64,000 bases of DNA from Streptomyces cellulosae (GTDB lineage Bacteria > Actinomycetota > Actinomycetes > Streptomycetales > Streptomycetaceae), in the NCBI GenBank assembly GCA_014655195.1, contig BNBH01000010.1:153450-217449 (forward strand), in the 5' to 3' direction. Positions 7,982 through 15,746 of the stretch are shown in pieces. The stretch's first letter is position 1. Each line of letters starts with the position of its first letter. The notes under the pieces are model-generated. The model ran no database searches, had not been told where the DNA came from, and was given only the letters and a program-made list of their open reading frames with translations. Position numbers and translations under genes: made by a program.

Positions 7982-8008
7982 GACCGCGGCGATCACGCGG
8001 TTGTGACA
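7982..8008 (-). promoter_or_regulatory. ECF41-type promoter for the OsmC gene
   Basis: Minus-strand TGTCACA (8008-8002), 16 bases, then GGTC (7985-7982), giving a leader of about 30 bases. It lies just after the stop codon of the sigma factor gene that ends at 8030. Confidence 0.7.
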
Positions 8009-8029
8009 CCCCGCAGCCGGACCGGGCCG

Positions 8030-8926
8030 TCAGGCGGTCAGCGACGTCACGTACGGCGCCAGCTTCTCCGGGTTCATCACCCACATGATGCGGTGGATGC
8101 CGTCCTCGGACGCGTCGACCGACAGCAGCGCCACCGGGTTACCGCCGGCCGTGACGAGCACGGCGGGGCCGGCGTTCGCCTCCACCCACCGGGTCTCGGC
8201 CGGCGGCCAGAAGCGCGGCGCGAACGCGGCCAGGTACTTGGAGACGCGCGGGCGTCCGATCACCGGGATGCGCGAGGCGCCGCGGATGCCGCCGCCGTCG
8301 GCGTAACTGACCACGTCGGCGGCCAGGACGTTCTCCAGCACCCGCATGTCGCCGGTCTGCGCGGCCGCGAGGAACACCTCGAGCAGCCGCCGGTGATCGG
8401 CCGGGCTGACCGGCTCCTTGCGCTCGGCCGACAGATGCTTGCGGGCACGGCTCACCAGCTGCCGCGTGTTCGGCTCGCTCGTCTCGAGGATCTCCGCGAC
8501 CTGTTTGTACGGGTAGTCGAACGCCTCCCGCAGCACGTACGCGGCCCGCTCCACCGGGTTGAGCTTCTCCAGCAGGAGCAGCACCGCCATCTCCAGAGCC
8601 TCGGCCCGCTCCGCGCCCAGCTGCGGGTCGTGCCGGGTGTCGACCGGCTCGGGCAGCCACGGTCCGACGTACGACTCGCGCCGTACGCGCGCGGACTGCG
8701 CGACGTTGATGGCGAGGCGCGCGGTGATCGTGGTGAGGAAGGCGGCCGGTTCCTTGACGGCGGAGCGGTCGGTGTTCTGCCACCGCACCCACGTCTCCTG
8801 GAGGACGTCCTCCGCCTCCGCGGCGCTGCCGAGCACCCGGTACGCGATCCCGAACAGCTGCGGACGGGCCGCGAGGAAATCGTCCGTCGCCCGGTCCAGG
8901 GAATCGGATGCGTCCCGAGGGTCCAT
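8030..8926 (-). CDS. ECF41/SigJ-type RNA polymerase sigma factor
   Basis: Full-length ECF41 sigma factor of 298 aa. Sigma-2 occupies about residues 20-85 (FGIAYRVLGSAAEAEDVLQE), the linker motif WLPEP is at 90-94, sigma-4 spans about 115-165 (NPVERAAYVLREAFDYPY), and the SnoaL-like regulatory tail carries DGGG at 210-213 and NPEKL at 285-289. The start MDPRDASD at 8926 follows GGAAGGGG; an upstream frame to 9004 lacks homology. The OsmC gene follows it 86 bases downstream. It is the only complete sigma factor in the block, and with the one at the left edge it is the best candidate to read the TGTCACA-N16-GGTC promoters. I found no such site before its own start. Confidence 0.93.
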   Translation of the reverse strand: MDPRDASDSLDRATDDFLAARPQLFGIAYRVLGSAAEAEDVLQETWVRWQNTDRSAVKEPAAFLTTITARLAINVAQSARVRRESYVGPWLPEPVDTRHDPQLGAERAEALEMAVLLLLEKLNPVERAAYVLREAFDYPYKQVAEILETSEPNTRQLVSRARKHLSAERKEPVSPADHRRLLEVFLAAAQTGDMRVLENVLAADVVSYADGGGIRGASRIPVIGRPRVSKYLAAFAPRFWPPAETRWVEANAGPAVLVTAGGNPVALLSVDASEDGIHRIMWVMNPEKLAPYVTSLTA

Positions 8927-9049
8927 GGTCGCCCCTTCCGGCTCCGCGCTCACCATGCTACAAGCCGCCTCCACCCCGCGCGTCCGGGAGCCGGACGGGC
9001 CCACGGCCCTGTACGTGCACGCTACAACGGGCTCGTCCGGCTTCCCTGG

Positions 9050-11737
9050 TCAGCCCTCCTGTCCGTACCGGGCACGGGCCCGGGCGGCCGTCTCCGGGGG
9101 CACCGCACCGGTCCGGGCGAGCTGGTCCAGGGCCGCCACCGCGATCGACGCCGGGTCGACGCCGAAGTGGCGCCGGACCGCCTCGCGGGTGTCGCTCAGT
9201 CCGAAACCGTCCGTGCCGAGGGACGCGTAGTCCTGCTCGACCCACTGGCCGATCTGGTCCGGGACCTGCCGCATCCAGTCGCTGACGGCCAGCACGGGAC
9301 CCGGCGCCCCGGCGAGCGCCCGCGTCACGTACGGGACGCGCTCCTCGCCGCGCAGCCGCGCCGCGTCCGCGCGCAGCGCGTCACGCCGCAGCTCCGTCCA
9401 GGAGGTCACCGACCACACGTCGGCGTGCACGCCCCACTCGGCGGCCAGCAACTCCTGTGCCTCCAGCGCCCAGTGGACCGCCGTCCCGGACGACAGCAGC
9501 TGGATCCGCGGACCGGACCCGGGCGAAGACGCCGGCCGGAACCGGTAGACGCCCCGGATGATGCCCTCCTCCACCGAGGGCCCGGACGGCATGGGCGGCT
9601 GCCGCTTCGGCTCGTTGTACACGGTCAGGTAGTAGAAGACGTCCTCGGGCCGCTCCCCGTACATGCGCCGCATCCCCTCCCGGACGATCACCGCGATCTC
9701 GTGCGCGAACGCCGGGTCGTAGGAGATCGCCGCCGGGTTGGTGGACGCCAGCAGGTGCGAGTGCCCGTCGGCGTGCTGGAGGCCCTCGCCCGTCATGGTG
9801 GTGCGCCCTGCCGTCGCCCCGACGACGAAACCGCGCCCCAACTGGTCGGCCAGCGCCCAGAACTGGTCGCCGGTGCGCTGGAAGCCGAACATCGCGTAGA
9901 AGACGTACAGCGGGATCATCGGCTCGCCGTGCGTGGCGTACGAGGTGGCGGCGGCCGTGAACTCGGCGACCGAGCCCGCCTCGGTGATGCCCTCGTCGAT
10001 GAGCTGCCCGTCCGCCGCCTCCCGGTAGCGCAGCAACTGGTCCGCGTCGACCGGCTCGTAGGTCTGGCCCTCCGGTGCGTAGATGCCGGCCGTCGGGAAC
10101 AGGGACTCCATGCCGAAGGTGCGGGCCTCGTCGGGGACGATCGGCACCCAGCGACGCCCTGTCCCCTCGTCGCGCATCAGGTCCTTGACCAGCCGGACCA
10201 GCGCCGTGGTGGTCGCCACCTCCTGCGTGCCGGACCCCTTGTACAGGGCCTCGAAGGCGGCGGGCGGCGGCTGCGGCAGCGGGCCCGCCGTGACCCGGCG
10301 CTCCGGCACCGGACCGCCCAGCGCGGCACGCCGCTCCCGAAGGTACCGCACCTCGGGCGCGTCCTCACCCGGGTGCCGGAACGGCACCTCGTCCCCGTCC
10401 AGCGCCCGGTCGGGGATCGGCAGCTCCAGCCGGTCGCGCAACTCACGGAACTGCCGTTGACTCAGCTTCTTCATCTGGTGGTTGGCGTTGCGCGAGGCGA
10501 ACTCCGGGCCCAGGGTGTGGCCCTTGACCGTCTGCACCAGGACGACGGTGGGCGCGCCCCTGTGCTCGACCGCCCTGCGGTACGCCGCGTACACCTTCAG
10601 CGGCTCGTGTCCGCCGCGCGCGGCGCCGAACAGCTCGGTCAGCGCCGCGTCGTCGAGCCCGGCCGCCACCCCGGAGAGGCTGTCACCGGTGAAGAAGTGC
10701 TTCCGGACGTAGGCCGCGTCGCGCGCCGCGTACGTCTGGAGCTGTGCGTCCGGCACCTCGCCGAGCCGGCGCACCAGCGAGCCGTCGGTGTCCTGCCGGA
10801 ACAGGGCGTCCCACGCCTCACCCCACAGCGATTTGACGACGTTCCAGCCCGCCCCGCGGAAGCGTGACTCCAGCTCCCGCACGATCTGCGCGTTGGGCCG
10901 TACCGGACCGTCCAGCTTCTGCAGGTTGCAGTTGACGACGAAGGTGAGGTTGTCCAGGCCCTCACGGGCCGCGAGCGCCAGGGCCGCCGTCGACTCGGGC
11001 TCGTCCGTCTCACCGTCGCCGAGGAACGCCCACACCCGGGAGCCGGAGGTGTCCTTGATGCCCCGCGCGTGCAGATAGCGGTTGAAGCGGGCCTGGTGGA
11101 TCGCGGCGAGCGGCCCGAGACCCATGGACACGGTGGGGAACTCCCACAGCCACGGCAGCCGCCGCGGATGCGGGTACGAGGGCAGCCCGCGGCCGCCCGC
11201 CTCCTGCCGGAAGTTCGCCAAGTGCCCCTCGTCGAGCCGTCCTTCGAGGAAGGCGCGCGCGTACACACCGGGTGTGGCGTGCCCCTGCACGAACAGCTGG
11301 TCGCCGGAGCCGTCGCCGTCCTTGCCGCGGAAGAAGTGGTTGAACCCCATCTCGTACAGCCAGGCGGCGGAGGCGTACGTGGAGAGATGACCGCCCAGTC
11401 CCAGACGGGCGCCGCGGCTCACCATCGCCGCCGCGTTCCACCGGTTCCACGCGGTGATCCGGGACTCCAGGGCCAGGTCACCGGGGAAGTCCGGCTGGGC
11501 CCATGAAGGGACGGTGTTGACGGGATCGGTGGTGAGCAGCCCGGGCACGGCGAGACCCGACCGGGCGGCGTGCTCGTGCACCCGGCGCAGCAGATACACG
11601 GCCCTGTCCGGGCCGGCGTTGCGCACGACGGCGTCCAGGGACGCCCGCCACTCGGCGGTCTCCTCGGCGTCACGGTCGGGCAGCTGGTCGAGCTCGCTCA
11701 CCACGGCGGGCTCCGGAGGCCGGGACGGGTCACTCAT
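9050..11737 (-). CDS. aceE: Pyruvate dehydrogenase E1 component, homodimeric AceE type
   Basis: Thiamine-diphosphate enzyme that decarboxylates pyruvate and passes the acetyl group to the E2 lipoyl domain. At 895 aa it has the usual length of homodimeric E1. Visible features are FRGKDGDGSGDQLFVQGHA, the ThDP/magnesium motif GDGETDEPES leading to NCNLQKLDGPVR, and a transketolase-like C-terminal half (GRTTMTGEGLQHADGHS). No E2 or E3 gene is adjacent, so it must use subunits encoded elsewhere and may be a second, conditional E1. ATG 11737 has GAAGGA upstream. The upstream region carries a TGTCACA-N16-GGTC promoter, and a divergent copy drives the glycosyltransferase operon, which would place pyruvate oxidation under an ECF41 sigma factor. 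Confidence 0.95.
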   Translation of the reverse strand: MSDPSRPPEPAVVSELDQLPDRDAEETAEWRASLDAVVRNAGPDRAVYLLRRVHEHAARSGLAVPGLLTTDPVNTVPSWAQPDFPGDLALESRITAWNRWNAAAMVSRGARLGLGGHLSTYASAAWLYEMGFNHFFRGKDGDGSGDQLFVQGHATPGVYARAFLEGRLDEGHLANFRQEAGGRGLPSYPHPRRLPWLWEFPTVSMGLGPLAAIHQARFNRYLHARGIKDTSGSRVWAFLGDGETDEPESTAALALAAREGLDNLTFVVNCNLQKLDGPVRPNAQIVRELESRFRGAGWNVVKSLWGEAWDALFRQDTDGSLVRRLGEVPDAQLQTYAARDAAYVRKHFFTGDSLSGVAAGLDDAALTELFGAARGGHEPLKVYAAYRRAVEHRGAPTVVLVQTVKGHTLGPEFASRNANHQMKKLSQRQFRELRDRLELPIPDRALDGDEVPFRHPGEDAPEVRYLRERRAALGGPVPERRVTAGPLPQPPPAAFEALYKGSGTQEVATTTALVRLVKDLMRDEGTGRRWVPIVPDEARTFGMESLFPTAGIYAPEGQTYEPVDADQLLRYREAADGQLIDEGITEAGSVAEFTAAATSYATHGEPMIPLYVFYAMFGFQRTGDQFWALADQLGRGFVVGATAGRTTMTGEGLQHADGHSHLLASTNPAAISYDPAFAHEIAVIVREGMRRMYGERPEDVFYYLTVYNEPKRQPPMPSGPSVEEGIIRGVYRFRPASSPGSGPRIQLLSSGTAVHWALEAQELLAAEWGVHADVWSVTSWTELRRDALRADAARLRGEERVPYVTRALAGAPGPVLAVSDWMRQVPDQIGQWVEQDYASLGTDGFGLSDTREAVRRHFGVDPASIAVAALDQLARTGAVPPETAARARARYGQEG

Positions 11738-11835
11738 GGCGCTTTCCTTCGGTCACGCGGGGGAGGGCGCGGGGAACACGCCCGGGCGGGCCGCCCGCCC
11801 CGTTGTCCGGGACGCGGGGCCGCCCACCCCCGTAC

Positions 11836-11862
11836 GACCAGGGCGGATGCGGCCCTGTGACA
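11836..11862 (-). promoter_or_regulatory. ECF41-type promoter for aceE
   Basis: Minus-strand TGTCACA (11862-11856), 16 bases, then GGTC (11839-11836). This gives an aceE leader of about 90 bases. Confidence 0.7.
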
Positions 11863-11910
11863 GGGCGGGGAGTGACGCCCGTTACATCCCCGGCCGTCAG
11901 GGGCGGGCGC

Positions 11911-11937
11911 TGTCACAGATCACGGGGCTGTCCGGTC
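11911..11937 (+). promoter_or_regulatory. ECF41-type promoter for the small-ORF/glycosyltransferase operon
   Basis: Plus-strand TGTCACA (11911-11917), 16 bases, then GGTC (11934-11937). It is divergent from the aceE promoter, with 48 bases between the two -35 boxes. The leader before the small ORF would be about 43 bases. Confidence 0.7.
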
Positions 11938-11986
11938 GGTGGAGGGAACGCGACCGCGTCGACCGAGTGACAGGAGAGGACGAACG

Positions 11987-12091
11987 ATGAGTGGCTCGGG
12001 TCCGTACGACCTTCCCCGGCCCGCGACAGCACCGCCGGGAACCGCCCCGCGGTGGTGTCGCACCGCCCCCCTCACGGGGGCCGTACGGTGA
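11987..12091 (+). CDS. Small ORF (34 aa) translationally coupled to the glycosyltransferase
   Basis: ATG 11987 is preceded by a very strong ribosome binding site (GGAGAGGA, six bases away), better than that of the following gene. It encodes a 34-residue proline- and arginine-rich peptide beginning MSGSGPYDLPRPATAPPG. Its TGA (12089-12091) overlaps the GTG start (12088-12090) of the glycosyltransferase, so ribosomes finishing the small ORF could restart directly. There is no hydrophobic segment. It may be a leader whose translation sets expression of the operon, or a short functional peptide. An alternative is that the long leader has no coding role. Confidence 0.5.
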   Translation: MSGSGPYDLPRPATAPPGTAPRWCRTAPLTGAVR

Positions 12092-13290
12092 GCACCGTCG
12101 CGTTCGTCAACGTCGCCCTGCGCGGCCACATCAACCCGACGCTGCCCGTCGTCGCCGAACTCGTGCGGCGCGGCCACACCGTCACCTACCACACCACCGC
12201 CGCGTTCGAGGCGGACGTGGCCGCCGCCGGCGCCACCGTGTTCCGGTACCCCGGGGACGGTCCGCCGCTCGCCGGTCCGCCGACGCCCGTCACCCTGCTG
12301 GAACAGCTCGCCCGCACCGCCCTGGAGACCCTGCCGTCCGTGCTGTCCGACCTGCGCGGCGCCCGGCCCGACGTCGTCGTGCACGGCGCCGCGTGCCCCT
12401 GGGGTCCGGTCACCGCGGCCGAACTCGGCGTGCCCGCCGTGTCGTTGTTCACCACCATGGCCTTCGGCCGTCGCGTGCCCAGCCCCGCCCGCGCCTCCTG
12501 GAAACTGCTGGCCGAGGCGGTCTCACGGCCCCGCAGCCTCCTCGGCTACCTACGCGCGCGCCTGCTGCTCACCCGCCGCCACCGCACCCGGGGGCTGCCC
12601 CTGATCGACCTGGTGAACGCGCGTCAGCCGGTCAACCTGGTCTTCACCTCCCGCGCCTTCCAGCCCGAGGCCGCCTCCTTCGACGCCTCGTACCGGTTCG
12701 TCGGCCCCAGCGTCGGCGCCCGGCCCGGCGACCCGTCGTTCCCGTTCGGCCTGCTGCGGACGCCCGTGCTGTACGTCTCCCTGGGCACGGTGTTCGACGC
12801 CGGACCGTCGGTGCTGCGGGGCTTCGCCCGCGCCCTGGCGCCGCTCGGCGGCACCGTCGTCGTCGCCACCGGACGCACTGATCCGGCCGCGCTCGGCGAT
12901 CTCCCGGACGACGTGATCGCCCGCCGGTTCGTCCCGCAGCCCGAACTGCTGGACCGCGCCGCGCTGTTCGTGACGCACGGGGGCATGAACAGCGTCAACG
13001 AGGCGCTGTACGCGGGTGTGCCCGTCCTGGTCGTCCCGCAGGGCGCCGACCAGCCTCAAGTGGCCCGCAGGGTCACCGAACTGGGCACGGGTCTGACCGT
13101 ACGCCCCGAGGACGCCACCGAGACCGCCGTGTACGCCCTCGCCCGCCGTCTGCTCACCGAGCCCCGCTTCCGGGACGCGGCCACGGCCCTGCGCGCCGAG
13201 CAGCGCCGGGCGGGCGGGCACCTCCGCGCCGCCGACGAGATCGAGGCCCTCCTGCACCGCACCGGACCCCACGAGAAGCGGGAGCACTGA
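12088..13290 (+). CDS. Macrolide/UDP-type glycosyltransferase, MGT family (GT1)
   Basis: A GT-B fold glycosyltransferase of 400 aa. The N-terminal acceptor domain starts VSTVAFVNVALRGHINPTLP with the HINP motif typical of MGT enzymes. The C-terminal donor domain has LYVSLGTVFD and the nucleotide-sugar motif FVTHGGMNSVNEALYAGVP followed by PQGADQPQ. Enzymes of this type inactivate macrolides or glycosylate lipids and small molecules; the acceptor is not predictable. I chose GTG 12088, preceded by GGGGG, because it overlaps the stop of the small ORF; an in-frame ATG at 12052 would lie inside that ORF. A membrane protein and a lipase-like protein follow with almost no gaps, suggesting a shared, perhaps lipid-like, substrate. 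Confidence 0.85.
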   Translation: MSTVAFVNVALRGHINPTLPVVAELVRRGHTVTYHTTAAFEADVAAAGATVFRYPGDGPPLAGPPTPVTLLEQLARTALETLPSVLSDLRGARPDVVVHGAACPWGPVTAAELGVPAVSLFTTMAFGRRVPSPARASWKLLAEAVSRPRSLLGYLRARLLLTRRHRTRGLPLIDLVNARQPVNLVFTSRAFQPEAASFDASYRFVGPSVGARPGDPSFPFGLLRTPVLYVSLGTVFDAGPSVLRGFARALAPLGGTVVVATGRTDPAALGDLPDDVIARRFVPQPELLDRAALFVTHGGMNSVNEALYAGVPVLVVPQGADQPQVARRVTELGTGLTVRPEDATETAVYALARRLLTEPRFRDAATALRAEQRRAGGHLRAADEIEALLHRTGPHEKREH

Positions 13291-13293
13291 GCC

Positions 13294-13785
13294 ATGCCGT
13301 CCGCCGTCGTCGTCGCCCTCGTCCTGCTCGCCGGGCTGTCCGAGGCAGCGGGGCGCATCCTGCCCCTGGTCGCCCGGCGCCCCCGGGTGTCGCCGCCCGT
13401 CGTGGCCGGGCTGCTGCTCACCGGCACCGCCGTCGAGAGCGCCGTCATCACCCTCTGGCCGCTGACCGCGTACACCCTCGCCGAACTGCTGCCGTACGCC
13501 TCCGCCTCCGGGACGGCGCCCGGCTGGACCACCGGACAGGTCGCCCCGATGCTGCTCGGCGCCGTCATCGCCTTCCCGCTGCTCGGCCCCGCCCTGCACC
13601 TGATGCTGCTGACCGGCGTCGGCGCCGGCCTTGTCGGTCCCGTCGCCGCCGCCGGAGGCGTGGGCGGCTGGACCGCCGCTGCCTGCGTGGCCGCCGCCGG
13701 CGTCGGGCTCGCCGCCGCCGTCGAGGCCGTACGACGCCTCGTCGGCCGGATCGGCACCCCCCGGACGCGGAGGAGGACGGCATGA
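13294..13785 (+). CDS. Small integral membrane protein of unknown function
   Basis: A 163-aa, very hydrophobic protein with about four predicted transmembrane segments: an N-terminal VVVALVLLAGL stretch, VVAGLLLTGTAVES, VAPMLLGAVIAFPLL, and a long Ala/Gly/Val-rich C-terminal helix region. It ends in an arginine-rich tail. I do not recognise a family. It starts three bases after the glycosyltransferase stop and overlaps the next gene by four bases (ATGA), so the three proteins are translationally coupled. It may anchor or scaffold its two partners. Confidence 0.75.
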   Translation: MPSAVVVALVLLAGLSEAAGRILPLVARRPRVSPPVVAGLLLTGTAVESAVITLWPLTAYTLAELLPYASASGTAPGWTTGQVAPMLLGAVIAFPLLGPALHLMLLTGVGAGLVGPVAAAGGVGGWTAAACVAAAGVGLAAAVEAVRRLVGRIGTPRTRRRTA

Positions 13786-14699
13786 CCTGGTTCCCGCTCG
13801 TCGCCCTCGTCCTCGGCCCCGTACTCCTCGTCGAGGCGCTGCTCGCCCGCTACGAGGTGATGCTCTACACCGCCGGCTGGCGCACCCCCGCCGCCGAACT
13901 CCCGCCCGGCGTGCCCTACGCCCGCGGCGCCGACCCCGACCGCCCGCCGGCCGCGTACCTCGTCTACCTCGACGGCATCGGCAAACGGCGCTTCACCGAC
14001 ACCCGCGACGGCGGACAGCTCGTCAAGGCGCTGCTCGCCGCCGCGCCCGACCTGCGGGTGCTGGGGCAGGTGCAGCCGTACTCGCCGCTGGCCGCGCCGC
14101 TCGCCGACCGGCCGGTGTGGGTACGGATCCGCCGGCACGCCGGGCTGCTGCTGTTCCTGCACAACGTCATGCAGATCTTCGTCGCCGCCGACCGGCGCTA
14201 CCGCCCCCTCTACAACCGCGCCGTCGGCGGCCAGATCGCCGGCCAGCTGCGGCGCGCCGGCTACCGGCCGGGCGGCGGCACCCCCGTCGTGCTGCTCAGC
14301 TACAGCGGCGGCGCGCAGGTCGCCACCGGCGCGGTCGCCGAACTCCACGCCCAACTCGGGGCGCCGCTGCTGCTGATCACGCTCGGCGGCTTCCACAGCG
14401 GTGCCAACGACCTCAGCCACGCCCTGCACCTGCACCAGCTCACCAGCCCCCACGACCGGATCGAACGCGTCGGCACCTTGCTGTTCCCGCAGCGGTGGCG
14501 CCTGCTGCGCGGCAGCGCCTGGAACCGGGCCCGGCGCGCCGGGAAGGTCACCGTGCACCGCATGGACCCGGCCACCCACCTGGGCCGCCGCAGCTACATC
14601 AGCCCCCACTCCCACCGGCCCGACGGCCGCAGCCACCTGCAGCACACCACCGACACCGTGCTGGCGCTCGTCCGCACGGTCACCGGCACGCCGTCCTGA
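13782..14699 (+). CDS. Membrane-anchored alpha/beta-hydrolase-like protein
   Basis: A 305-aa protein with an N-terminal hydrophobic anchor (WFPLVALVLGPVLLVEALLA). The rest has alpha/beta-hydrolase-like features: YLVYLDGIGK near residue 65, a SYSGGAQ segment at about 174-180 that fits the G-x-S-x-G-type nucleophile elbow with its first Gly replaced by Ser, LLITLGGFHSG, and His-rich C-terminal sequence (SYISPHSHRPDG) that could supply the catalytic histidine. I do not recognise a named family. Its ATG overlaps the upstream membrane-protein stop. Together with the glycosyltransferase it could modify or turn over a membrane-associated glycoconjugate. This is inference from gene order only. Confidence 0.7.
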   Translation: MTWFPLVALVLGPVLLVEALLARYEVMLYTAGWRTPAAELPPGVPYARGADPDRPPAAYLVYLDGIGKRRFTDTRDGGQLVKALLAAAPDLRVLGQVQPYSPLAAPLADRPVWVRIRRHAGLLLFLHNVMQIFVAADRRYRPLYNRAVGGQIAGQLRRAGYRPGGGTPVVLLSYSGGAQVATGAVAELHAQLGAPLLLITLGGFHSGANDLSHALHLHQLTSPHDRIERVGTLLFPQRWRLLRGSAWNRARRAGKVTVHRMDPATHLGRRSYISPHSHRPDGRSHLQHTTDTVLALVRTVTGTPS

Positions 14700-14831
14700 G
14701 GCGGGGCCAACGGGGAGGGCCGACGGGAAAAGGAACGGCCAAGGCACTCGGCACCCGCCCCCGCCTGTGCTTCCATGCGGTGTCGGCGCACTGACCGTGC
14801 GTCAACACCGCATCCGCAGACAGGAGAAGGC

Positions 14832-15716
14832 ATGCCGCAAGGACCCAGACGTCCCGCCCGCACCGCCCGTGTCGCCGCCCTGCTCCTCGCCGCCGTCCTG
14901 TCGCTCACCGCGGCCCCGGCCACGGCCGCGGAGGACGCCGCCCCGTCCGGCTCCCGCGCCCCCGCCGTGCCACTCCGCGTGGCGACGTACAACATCCACG
15001 CGGGGGCGGGGGAGGACCAGGTCTTCGACCTCGACCGTACCGCCGCCGCCCTGCGCGACCTGCGCGCCGACGTCATCGGACTCCAGGAGGTCGACGTCCA
15101 CTGGGGCGAGCGCAGCGCCTTCACGGACGAGGCCCGCGCGCTCGCCGAGAAGCTCCGTATGCGGGTCTTCTTCGCGCCGATCTACGACCTCGACCCGGCC
15201 ACCGAGGGCGGGGAACGACGGCGGTACGGCGTGGCCGTGCTCAGCCGTCATCCCGTGCTGCACGCCGAGAACCACGAGATCACCCGCCTGTCCACCCAGA
15301 CCCCTGACCCGGTGCCCGCCCCCGCGCCCGGCTTCGCGGAGATCGAGATCCGCGTGAAGGGCGTACGCACCCACATCTACTCCACACACCTGGACTACCG
15401 CGCCGACCCGTCGATCCGCGCCGCCCAGGTCGACGACATGCTCGACATCCTCGCGGACGACCGCGGGCCGAAGATCCTGGTCGGCGACTTCAACGCCGAG
15501 CCGTCCGCACCGGAGTCGGCACCCCTGTGGCACACCCTGCGCGACGCGGCGCCCGACGCCGGCCTCACCTATCCGGCGGTCGCGCCTCAGAAGCGCATCG
15601 ACCTGATCACCGTCTCGGAGGGGATCACCGTGACCGGCGCCCGTACGCACGCCACCGACGCGTCGGACCACCGGCCGGTCGTCGCGGACCTGCGGCTGCC
15701 CCGCAAGGACCGCTGA
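14832..15716 (+). CDS. Secreted endonuclease/exonuclease/phosphatase-family hydrolase
   Basis: A 294-aa precursor with a signal peptide (arginine-rich N-terminus, VAALLLAAVLSL core, cleavage near TAAPATAAE). The mature part is an EEP-fold metal-dependent hydrolase: RVATYNIHAG, VIGLQEVDVHWG (metal-binding Glu), THLDYR (His), LVGDFNAEP (Asp-Asn) and a final SDHRPV motif. Family members cleave phosphodiesters in nucleic acids, sphingomyelin or inositol phosphates; the target is unknown. The start at 14832 is preceded by GGAGAAGG. It follows the glycosyltransferase operon by 132 bases on the same strand and ends convergently with a transporter gene. Confidence 0.88.
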   Translation: MPQGPRRPARTARVAALLLAAVLSLTAAPATAAEDAAPSGSRAPAVPLRVATYNIHAGAGEDQVFDLDRTAAALRDLRADVIGLQEVDVHWGERSAFTDEARALAEKLRMRVFFAPIYDLDPATEGGERRRYGVAVLSRHPVLHAENHEITRLSTQTPDPVPAPAPGFAEIEIRVKGVRTHIYSTHLDYRADPSIRAAQVDDMLDILADDRGPKILVGDFNAEPSAPESAPLWHTLRDAAPDAGLTYPAVAPQKRIDLITVSEGITVTGARTHATDASDHRPVVADLRLPRKDR

Positions 15717-15746
15717 ACCTCTGAACCGATCGCTGAACCGGCGTCC

